DNA of 64,000 bases from JACKBJ01 sp964549495. GTDB lineage: Bacteria > Chloroflexota > Anaerolineae > Epilineales > Epilineaceae. Numbering within the stretch: position 1 is the stretch's first letter; every line of letters starts with the position of its first letter. The notes under the pieces are model-generated. The model had not been told where the DNA came from. It saw only the letters and a list, made by a program, of their open reading frames with translations, and did not search any database. Below are positions 52,408 to 59,757 of the stretch, piece by piece. The position numbers were made by a program, and so were the translations under genes. The stretch covers positions 1-64,000 of the forward strand of contig CAZJWJ010000013.1 of assembly GCA_964549495.1 (NCBI GenBank). Reading direction: 5' to 3'.

Positions 52408-53333
52408 CGCCGAATCTCACCCCGATCGAGGTAGGGTAGGAAGAGATCGTTCCACGTCTTCCCCTGCACCATCGGGTAGAGATCCAGATCCTGCCGATCC
52501 AGATAGTCCATCCGGTTCGGGATGGTCGCCAGGATGACGGCCGCCAGGTCCTCCGAGATCCGGTCGCGCCGGTAGCGCTCGGCCAGATAGGGGACGAAGC
52601 TCTCGGCCACGTCCTCTCGCAGGGGGTTGTCGCGGGCGTACGTGGAGATGAAGTTGCCGTCCAGCGCCTGCGCCTCCAGCCAGCCCTCGGATCTGGCGTG
52701 GTCGGCATCCAGCGAGGTATGCGCGGCCTCGTGGATCAGGGTCTCCTCGAGGATGCCGTCCCGGACGTAGGCATCGGACTGTCCGGTGTGGATGAGGATG
52801 GAGCGGTTGCCGCCGCCGAAGAGCTCGGTGCCGGCGTGGATCCAGAGCGCGTCCACGTCACGGCGAAGCGCGGCAGGCAGGCGGCCCAGCTCCTCGGCGT
52901 AGCGCAGGGCCAGCGCCTCGGCCGCCTCCTGGCTGCCGAACTCCGGGTTGACCTGCGCCTCGCTGGTCAGGCCGTCGTCGAAATGAAGGTCGAAGAGATA
53001 GGCCTCGACGGTCACCCAATCCGCGACGCGGCGATCGTAGACCCTGCGCATCCCGCGGCCCGTGTAGGTGGCACGCTCGAAGCTGCTGGGATCCTCGCCG
53101 GTGAGGATGTCCGGGTCGATGAAGATGGTGCCGCTGAAGGGCGGGGTGCGAACGGGGGTCGGGCGCGGCGGGGTTTGCGTCGGACCCGGGATCGGTGTGC
53201 CCTGAAACCCCGGTGCGTCTCCGACGCCCGTGTTCCAATGATTCGGAAGGGCCTCCACGGGCGCCAGCAGCCAGAGCGCCACGACGGCTGCCGCGCCGAA
53301 TTCCCAGAGCCTTCGCGTCGAGCGCAGGAACAT
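52404..53333 (-). CDS. Secreted HExxH metallopeptidase, gluzincin-like
   Basis: This 309-residue protein has a signal peptide (WEFGAAAVVALWLLAP), a short Pro/Thr linker (TPIPGPTQTPPRPTPVRTPP) and a catalytic-looking domain. HEAAH at 201-205 gives the two zinc histidines and general base Glu202. The downstream REDVAESF (Glu240, Glu244) could supply the third ligand as in gluzincins. DAEDAH-like residues (SLDADH) right after HEAAH are conserved-looking too. The protein is a plausible sheddase or processing enzyme for the neighbouring surface proteins, which is inference. ATG 53333 is chosen because the longer form (53387) would put 18 residues before the signal peptide. It is the last gene of the sigma-factor array. 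Confidence 0.72.
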   Translation of the reverse strand: MFLRSTRRLWEFGAAAVVALWLLAPVEALPNHWNTGVGDAPGFQGTPIPGPTQTPPRPTPVRTPPFSGTIFIDPDILTGEDPSSFERATYTGRGMRRVYDRRVADWVTVEAYLFDLHFDDGLTSEAQVNPEFGSQEAAEALALRYAEELGRLPAALRRDVDALWIHAGTELFGGGNRSILIHTGQSDAYVRDGILEETLIHEAAHTSLDADHARSEGWLEAQALDGNFISTYARDNPLREDVAESFVPYLAERYRRDRISEDLAAVILATIPNRMDYLDRQDLDLYPMVQGKTWNDLFLPYLDRGEIRR

Positions 53334-53493
53334 GACCGGACCCCCGTTGCCAAGCGACACCGTTCGGAATGCTGAGTCTACGAGCAAGGGACGCGAGATG
53401 CCAGATCCTCGGCATGCTGGGCCGCTCGCCCATCGATGGGACGACCGAGGGCTGGATGGCCATCGGCCGAACGGCCGGCATCGAGGGTGCCCG

Positions 53494-54852
53494 TCAACGG
53501 TTGAGCAGGGGGAATAGGAGCTCCGGGCTCGGCAGAGTCGAGGTCGGGCTCGACGGCGGCACGCTCGAGGCTTCAGCCGTCGCGGCAGATGGTGTCGCGG
53601 TCGGGCTCGGCGACGTGATCGGCGTCGTGCTCGGTGTCGCGCTCGGCATCGGGCTCGGCTGGCCGGGAGGCGCGGGGGTCGGCGTGAACGGGATCGGCGG
53701 CAGGCTCGGCCCGCAGTCCTCGTCGAGGTGGCCGGGTCGGGCGACGCAGACCTCGAGCGGAGCCAGGGCCAGGGGCTGCCGGACGCCGCTGCTCAGGACC
53801 AGCTCCGCGTGGAGGTCGCGCGAGCTCGAACGTCGTGCCGGCAGGGGAACCGTGGCCGGGTCGTCCGCGCGCAGCGCGTAGGGCAGCGCGACCCCGGTCT
53901 CCAGCGTCTTGGTCAGCGGGATGTCCCAGCTCAAGCGGTCTCCGGTCTGTCGCGGCGCGTGGGCGGCGGGAATGGGCAGGGAGTCCAGCAGGCTGCCGTC
54001 GATCTCTTCGCGCACGCGGAGCGCGAGCGGTGGATCGACGGTCATGCCCGGATGGTAATGCGTGGCCGCGATGGAGCGCAGCCGCTCGTCGAGCCCCTTG
54101 TCCTGGCGATCGGCGGTCCAGATGCCCGCGTTGACGCAGCCGGCGGCGCGATCCTCGGCGTCGGCCAGCTGGGCCAGGGCGACGCGCACGCCGGCGCGGC
54201 CCGCGGCCCGGCAGCCATCCCCAGGGCCGGAGAAGTCCTCGGCGCCCAGGTCGATGGCCACGATCAGGCTGACCTCGCCGGGCATCAAGGCGGCCGGGAT
54301 CTCCCCGAGTGCCAGATCCACCGCACGGTCGAAGCCCAGGGTTCCACCCGGAGGTTCGCTCAGGAGCCGGTGGTGGTCGATGAGCTCGACGAGCCCCTTG
54401 CGATGCGCCTCGCCCTGGCCGAGCGGCCGCGCCACGGTGGCGGAGAACCCGTAAACCACGACACCCAGCCGGGACCGTCGACTCCACGGCAGCTGCTCGA
54501 TCAGCGCGCCCAGGCCCGCCCGCAGATCGCGTTCGACCAGGGTGGGGCTCGCGGCCTTGGACGTGATCCCGTAGGGCACCACCAGCATCACGAAGAGCGT
54601 CGGCTCCTCGTCGATCGGCCGGCAGTCGTAGCGATAGCGCAGCTCGAGATCGATGCGATCCCCGGGTTCGACCGAGCTGGGGTACATGTAGCGGTCGACG
54701 CTTGCCCGGCATGGATGGCTCAGGGTTCCGTTCTGGGTTCGGGCCGGCGACGGCGCAAGCAGCCCCTGGGCCGAGAGGGGCAGCAAGATGGTGATCAGTA
54801 TGCCCAGCTGAATCCAGCGCAGGCTGCGCTTTCCCATTTCCAGTCGAGGCAT
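53494..54852 (-). CDS. Secreted protein with degenerate VWA-like domain and C-terminal LPLLNR motif
   Basis: This 452-residue protein has a signal peptide or N-terminal anchor (LGILITILLPLSAQGLL). Residues about 75-320 look VWA-like: strand LFVMLVVPYGI in place of the usual DxSxS, then LGVVVYGFSATVARPLGQGEAH and SLIVAIDLGAEDF. The MIDAS aspartate and serines are missing, so metal-dependent binding is unlikely. A beta-rich part and then a Pro/Ser/Thr stalk (about 385-440) follow; the protein ends exactly at LLFPLLNR. ATG 54852 or 54837 could be the start. It lies 96 bp after the VWA paralogue gene and is probably part of the same transcript. Confidence 0.72.
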   Translation of the reverse strand: MPRLEMGKRSLRWIQLGILITILLPLSAQGLLAPSPARTQNGTLSHPCRASVDRYMYPSSVEPGDRIDLELRYRYDCRPIDEEPTLFVMLVVPYGITSKAASPTLVERDLRAGLGALIEQLPWSRRSRLGVVVYGFSATVARPLGQGEAHRKGLVELIDHHRLLSEPPGGTLGFDRAVDLALGEIPAALMPGEVSLIVAIDLGAEDFSGPGDGCRAAGRAGVRVALAQLADAEDRAAGCVNAGIWTADRQDKGLDERLRSIAATHYHPGMTVDPPLALRVREEIDGSLLDSLPIPAAHAPRQTGDRLSWDIPLTKTLETGVALPYALRADDPATVPLPARRSSSRDLHAELVLSSGVRQPLALAPLEVCVARPGHLDEDCGPSLPPIPFTPTPAPPGQPSPMPSATPSTTPITSPSPTATPSAATAEASSVPPSSPTSTLPSPELLFPLLNR

Positions 54853-54948
54853 GGCCCGAATCCTAGGCAGGTCAGAGCAAGAGTTGGTCGGACTCCCTTC
54901 TTTGCCCAGCATACCACGGTCCCGCCCCATGCGAGACTTCCTTCTCGT

Positions 54949-57741
54949 TCACCGTTCACGACTCGGCCCACTCGCATCGACCGGATCGCCCGGCAGCTCC
55001 TGCATGGGCTGGATGACCTGCGGCGGCAGGAAGGTGCCTGCCGCCCAACCTCGGGCCGCCCAACCTTCGACGGTCGCCAGCGCCCGCTGGACTTCCGCTT
55101 CTCGGTCCAGGGCAACGCGCAGGAGCCGCCCGGGCTGGCCGGCGATGGCTTCCAGCAAGGCCCCATCATCCAGCGCATCCGACGCGATGACGAAGACCCG
55201 GACGCCCCCGGCGCGCAGCGTGGCGGCGCGGTCCGCGGCCCGCTCCAGGTGGACCGATTGGCTGCGACCGTCCACGAAGAGCAGCAGGGCGCGGCCGGCA
55301 TAGCGCGAGGGCATCTCGCCGAAGGCGGTGACCGCCACCGCCAAGGCCAGGTCGGGCCGGGTGGTGGCGCGGATCCGGTCGGCCTGGAAGTCCGACAGCC
55401 GGGCCGCGATCTCGGCCGGGTCCTCGCTCAGGGCGTAGAGCTCGGCCGAGCCCTCGCTACCGTAGCGGACGACGCCGGCCAGGTCGGTGCCGGCGCGCAG
55501 CGACCGCAGCGCCCGGCTGCCGATGCGGCGGGTGGCATCGAGCTTCCCGCGCGGCGCCTCGTCCTCCAGGCTCGCGGCCGAATCCTCGTCCGGCGAGGTG
55601 TCGGCGATCAGGATGAACGCGGTGGGCCAAGTATCGACCGTAGCGAGCAGCAGCGGCAGGTAGATCTGGCCTGGAGGCTGGCGCGACGGATCCGGCGTCG
55701 AGCTCGGCACGATGCTCGGAGTCGCCGTTGCGGTCGCCTCGAGCGTGGCGGTCGGAGTTCGCGTGGCCTCCGGCGTCACCGAGGGCCGTGGGAGCGTGGG
55801 CATCGCCGGGCAGATCGGAAGCGGCGGCAAGCTCCAAGTCAGGACGTCCTCGCGGCTCGGCGGTTGGTGCAGGGACGCCATCGCTTCGCCGTGCCCGCCT
55901 GCCGGACCCAGATGCACCAGCTCTCGCTCCGTGGTGGTCGCCTTCAGGTCGACCGGATTGCCGATGCGCGTGCCCGACGCATCGAAGACCTCATGCGACC
56001 AGTAGGTCGCGCTCACCAGAGCGCTCCAGGCACCCGTGCCAAGATCGGTGCGCCAGCTGCGGGCATCGAAGTGAAGCGCCTCGCGCTCCGCCAGCCCGTG
56101 GCATTCGAAGTCCACCAGACCGTTGGCGTCGTAGAGGTACAGCACGACGTGGGTCTCGCCCGGCGCGTCGACCGCATTGAGCAGCATGAGCTCGGTGTTC
56201 ACCTCCGCGCCGCGGGTCAATCGCGGGATGGCGATCACGCCATTGCGCGCGACGGGGCTGGCCTGGGCGCGATCGCGCGACATCGGGTAGAGCGCGCGAT
56301 CGTGCCATCGGTCGAGGGTAAAGTGCTCGACCAGGGCGGTGATGCCCGCTGGCTCCGGACCGAGGCTTCCCGCGAGCACCGCGACATCGACACTGCCCGA
56401 CGTTCCCGGCGCGATCATGTCGTCCGGAAACTCCACCGCGCTCACCTGTTGGGGACAGACCATGACCTGTGTGGACCAGAACACGTCGCCCGACAGGTCG
56501 CGGCGCTGAACCCGAAGATCTCGAGGCAGGGAGTCGGTGTTCTGGATCAGCACGCGGTTCCTCCAGAAGAACTCCTCTGGGGGCAGGGCCAAGGGCGCGG
56601 ACAAGGCATCCCCGGCGTCGAGCTGGTTGTAGGCGTAGCTACCCATGCTCTGGTCCAGAGCCGCCATGGCATCCACGACCACCGCCAGCGGCCCGGTGCT
56701 CCGTAGCTCCAGGCTGCTGGTGCCGCGCTCGCTCCCGCAGCGGAACACGGCAACAGAACGCGTCTGGCCCGGCGACAGCACCAAGGGCTCTCCGCAGGCG
56801 ACAGGAGGCGGAGGGTCACCGCATTCGTCGCCGGTCGCACTCGGCCGAACCAGGATCTCGACGGTGGCACAGGTCCAGCCCGCGTTCTGGACCCAGGCGC
56901 TGGCCCCGCTCTCCGGCATCGGAACGCGGTAGACCGGGGCAGCCGGGTCCACGCCCGGCTCCGGGGGCAGAAGGCGCCCGGCGGGCACGCCCTTGTAGGC
57001 GGCGCGGGTAGGGCGTTCCGCGGACCGATCCGCGCAATGGCGGGTCAGCTCGGCCTCGAGGTTGGCGCCGTAGGCCAGAGGGAGCTCGATCCCGTCGAAA
57101 CTACCCCCTTCGGCGAAGGCCTGCAAGAAGCGTTGAAAGGCGATCGGGTCACCCACCACCCGCTCGGTCAGGACCGCGCACATCGCGTCCCCGACCAGGT
57201 CCGAGGGCGACAGACCGCCACCGATGCCCGCCTCGCCGACCCGCTGCATCGAGAAGCTGAAGAGCATGGCGCTGCTCGTCTGGCCCGGGGGAAGGGATGG
57301 CGCGGACCAGGTCCCGCCCGGCGCGATCATGCCGCTGCAGACGACGCTGGTCGGCCCCTCCTCGGTCAGCCCGCAGCCCGTCGAGCCCATCGGCCAGGTC
57401 AGCCAGACCGCCTTGCTCGGCTCGGCGCCGCTGTTCTGGACCACCAGCTCGGCATCGCAGAGCGATCGCCAGTTCCGATCGACGATGGGAAAGCTCAACC
57501 ATCGGGCGCCGACGGCTTCGGCGGCGCTCGGCGCGAGGGGCGATTCGCCCACGGTCCACTCCCGACCCGACTGGGCCATGACAGGCCCCGGAGCGGTGCG
57601 AAGCGCTGTGCCCGGCGCGGCACTTCGGGTCGGCGCCACCGTCCGCCATCCGGCTAGCAGACCGAGCCCGAGACCGAAGAGCAGCAGGATGGAGACGCGC
57701 GTGAGTCGCGTGGTGGCATACATCGGTGTGAGCGGGTTCAT
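54949..57741 (-). CDS. Secreted protein: shared ectodomain, PT linker, LPLLLA motif and degenerate VWA domain
   Basis: This 930-residue protein has an N-terminal signal anchor (VSILLLFGLGLGLLAGW). The ectodomain (about 60-640) is paralogous to the whole protein at 59758-61677: both have a VQN/EPSxAxxxTW opening, a long helical patch, a PGQTRSVAVFRC-like turn and VLYLYDANGLVDFEC. A Pro/Thr linker (about 645-695), IYLPLLLATVD and a VWA-like domain follow. Its MIDAS is degenerate (DTSPDED instead of DxSxS) but the LLLFVDGRSQS strand is kept. The ATG overlaps the anti-sigma stop as ATGA, directly linking it to the sigma/anti-sigma pair. A plausible role is as a surface target or sensor partner. 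Confidence 0.75.
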   Translation of the reverse strand: MNPLTPMYATTRLTRVSILLLFGLGLGLLAGWRTVAPTRSAAPGTALRTAPGPVMAQSGREWTVGESPLAPSAAEAVGARWLSFPIVDRNWRSLCDAELVVQNSGAEPSKAVWLTWPMGSTGCGLTEEGPTSVVCSGMIAPGGTWSAPSLPPGQTSSAMLFSFSMQRVGEAGIGGGLSPSDLVGDAMCAVLTERVVGDPIAFQRFLQAFAEGGSFDGIELPLAYGANLEAELTRHCADRSAERPTRAAYKGVPAGRLLPPEPGVDPAAPVYRVPMPESGASAWVQNAGWTCATVEILVRPSATGDECGDPPPPVACGEPLVLSPGQTRSVAVFRCGSERGTSSLELRSTGPLAVVVDAMAALDQSMGSYAYNQLDAGDALSAPLALPPEEFFWRNRVLIQNTDSLPRDLRVQRRDLSGDVFWSTQVMVCPQQVSAVEFPDDMIAPGTSGSVDVAVLAGSLGPEPAGITALVEHFTLDRWHDRALYPMSRDRAQASPVARNGVIAIPRLTRGAEVNTELMLLNAVDAPGETHVVLYLYDANGLVDFECHGLAEREALHFDARSWRTDLGTGAWSALVSATYWSHEVFDASGTRIGNPVDLKATTTERELVHLGPAGGHGEAMASLHQPPSREDVLTWSLPPLPICPAMPTLPRPSVTPEATRTPTATLEATATATPSIVPSSTPDPSRQPPGQIYLPLLLATVDTWPTAFILIADTSPDEDSAASLEDEAPRGKLDATRRIGSRALRSLRAGTDLAGVVRYGSEGSAELYALSEDPAEIAARLSDFQADRIRATTRPDLALAVAVTAFGEMPSRYAGRALLLFVDGRSQSVHLERAADRAATLRAGGVRVFVIASDALDDGALLEAIAGQPGRLLRVALDREAEVQRALATVEGWAARGWAAGTFLPPQVIQPMQELPGDPVDASGPSRER

Positions 57742-59003
57742 GTCCTGCCCTCCTTGGGCGCGCGGATGGGATTCGATGCTTCAGGCTGCGGTTCCCTCGG
57801 CTCGGGCAGCGGAATGCCACCCTCCCCCAGCTCCACTGGCACGACGCCGGACCCACCACCATCGGCCGGGCCGGGTGGCCCCGCCTCCGGCGAGAGTCGG
57901 ATGACCAGGTCATCGATCGACGCGGAAGGCCCGAGCTCCAGGATCCCCGGCTCAGAACCACCGTACCAGGATGGATCGAAGCCCTCGAGCTCGACGACCA
58001 GAAGGTAGCGCCCGGCCGGCAGCGAGAGCACGAAGCTACCGTCACCAGCCGTGTCGGTCAGTAGGAAGCGACGACCATCGTCGGATACCGGGCGCAAGAA
58101 CACCAGGGCCCAGGGCAGTCCTCGCCCCGCCGCGTCCTCCACCCGACCGGCGATGCGAGCTGCGGCGGTAGGCTCGGGCGTCGGCGGCACCTGTGTCGCG
58201 ACGGGTCGGGTCGGCTCCGGAGGCAGCGAGGTGGGCTCGGGAGCCGGCGGGTCCGGGTCGGTCGGACGAGGCGGTGCTCCCGTGGTGGGCGTCGGCGGCA
58301 TTCGCGGCGGGTGAGCGGGAGGCGCCGTCGCGAGGCCGGGCGAGGCAGCCGAAGGCGAGACGGTGCTCAGGGATCCATCGCCTGCCGGCCCTGCGGCGGT
58401 CGAGTCCGAGATCACGTTCGGTCGCGGCTCGAGCGGGACTAGGACATCGGCATCTTCGGCCACATCGAGCCCCGCAGCAGCGACCGAGAGCCCGGTCGTT
58501 GCATCCGATGCTGGCCCCCTGCTTTCTGCCCTCGCGGTCGGGGCCAGGCCCGCCAATCCCTGGGTCGCACCCTGGCGCGCCACCGCCGTTGGGAGCCCGC
58601 GCTCGGTGCCAGGAGTCATCGCATCGCTGCGGGTGGCGGTACCCATGGCCTGCTGTGCCCAGCGTGAGGGACCGAACCGCCCGAGCCATCCCAGCAGCCC
58701 CACCGTCACGAGGAAAATCGCGGCGACAAGCGACCAGCGTCGCCAGGCGATGTCGCCGACGCGCCGCGCGCGGCGGTCGATCTCGGCGTCGACCGCGGCG
58801 AGGGCGAGATCGACACCAGGAGGGACCAGCCCATCGTCCAGTCTCGCCATGGTCCGCTGTAGGTCGCGCCAATCTTCCATGGCCGCCCGGCAGGGCACAC
58901 AGCCCTGGGCATGCGCATCCAGCGCGCGCAGTGCTTCCGGTCCCGAGTGACCGCCGAGATCGTCCGGTAGCTGCTCCTGCCAGATCGTGCAAGGCTTCGT
59001 CAT
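57738..59003 (-). CDS. Transmembrane anti-sigma factor (ZAS type) with extracellular carboxypeptidase-regulatory-like domain
   Basis: This 421-residue protein starts with a zinc-binding anti-sigma domain: His31-x3-Cys35-x2-Cys38 (HAQGCVPC). A single membrane helix follows (about 89-107, SLVAAIFLVTVGLLGWLG). The outer part is a long Ala/Pro/Thr stalk (about 120-250), then a regulatory-like beta domain (about 255-330, ARIAGRVEDAAGRGLPWALV, GDGSFVLSLPAGRYLLVVELEGFD). ZAS domains hold ECF sigma factors inactive. The outer domain is the kind found in carboxypeptidases and surface proteins and is unusual on an anti-sigma factor. ATGA overlaps link it to the sigma gene upstream and the VWA gene downstream. 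Confidence 0.85.
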   Translation of the reverse strand: MTKPCTIWQEQLPDDLGGHSGPEALRALDAHAQGCVPCRAAMEDWRDLQRTMARLDDGLVPPGVDLALAAVDAEIDRRARRVGDIAWRRWSLVAAIFLVTVGLLGWLGRFGPSRWAQQAMGTATRSDAMTPGTERGLPTAVARQGATQGLAGLAPTARAESRGPASDATTGLSVAAAGLDVAEDADVLVPLEPRPNVISDSTAAGPAGDGSLSTVSPSAASPGLATAPPAHPPRMPPTPTTGAPPRPTDPDPPAPEPTSLPPEPTRPVATQVPPTPEPTAAARIAGRVEDAAGRGLPWALVFLRPVSDDGRRFLLTDTAGDGSFVLSLPAGRYLLVVELEGFDPSWYGGSEPGILELGPSASIDDLVIRLSPEAGPPGPADGGGSGVVPVELGEGGIPLPEPREPQPEASNPIRAPKEGRT

Positions 59004-59680
59004 CGTGCCCACTCCTCGTCCAGCGCCGCGCGCAGCAGCTTGCGGGCGCGAAACAATCGGCTCTTGATGGTTCCGGCCGGCAATCCCAGGACCTCGCCGG
59101 CCTCGGTGGTGCTCAAGCCCTGGTACAGGGTCAGGTGCAGGACCGATCGCAGATCGGCCGGCAGCCGCAGCATCAGTGCGCGCAGCTCGGCTCCCGACAG
59201 CCGGCGCTCCGCCTCGTCGCGGGCGTCGGCACCGGACGAGGGAGGCGTCTCGGCGTCCAGGGACAGCAGGTGTCCCCGCTTGCGGCGGCGATCCTGCAGG
59301 GCGATGCGGTGGGCGATGGCCAGGAGCCAGGTGCGCACGCGGCTCTCGCCGCGAAAGGCCGCGGCGCCCTTCCAAACCGCCAGCATCACGTCTTGCAGGG
59401 CTTCCTCGGCACGCTGCGCATCCCCGCCGAGCTGGCGCAGCAGATAGCCGTAGACGGCGGAGCCGTGATGGCGGTAGAGCGCTTCGAGCGCGCTCCGATC
59501 GCCCTGGCCCACCGCATCGAGCAGGGACAGATCGCGCGCCAGGCAGGCCTCGGAGTTCCAGCCGTCCAGTGCCGGCCGTGTGCGCTCCGAGGCCTGCTGG
59601 CGGTCGGCTCGGTTCCGATCGTCACCGACCTGCCAGCGGCCCGCCATCGAGGCCATCGCATCGCCCTTGATCGTGTTCAT
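59000..59680 (-). CDS. ECF-type RNA polymerase sigma factor
   Basis: This 226-residue protein has region 2 at about 40-110 (ALEALYRHHGSAVYGYLLR, then AEEALQDVMLAVWKGAAAFRG) and region 4 at about 150-215 (LPADLRSVLHLTLYQGLSTTEAGEVLGLPAGTIKSRLFRARKLL). It lacks regions 1.1 and 3, so it is an ECF factor. ATG 59680 is chosen; TTG 59707, ATG 59656 and ATG 59647 are alternatives. Its stop overlaps the anti-sigma start as ATGA. The preceding gene ends about 80 bp upstream, so the sigma gene may be read from that promoter and from its own. It likely drives this locus, as ECF factors usually do. Confidence 0.92.
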   Translation of the reverse strand: MNTIKGDAMASMAGRWQVGDDRNRADRQQASERTRPALDGWNSEACLARDLSLLDAVGQGDRSALEALYRHHGSAVYGYLLRQLGGDAQRAEEALQDVMLAVWKGAAAFRGESRVRTWLLAIAHRIALQDRRRKRGHLLSLDAETPPSSGADARDEAERRLSGAELRALMLRLPADLRSVLHLTLYQGLSTTEAGEVLGLPAGTIKSRLFRARKLLRAALDEEWAR

Positions 59681-59757
59681 CACCCTCTTGGTTGCAGGCG
59701 AGGGCAACTCGGTTCACGGCCGCGGCAAATCGGTCCAGCGTCACGGCCGATCCTGGA

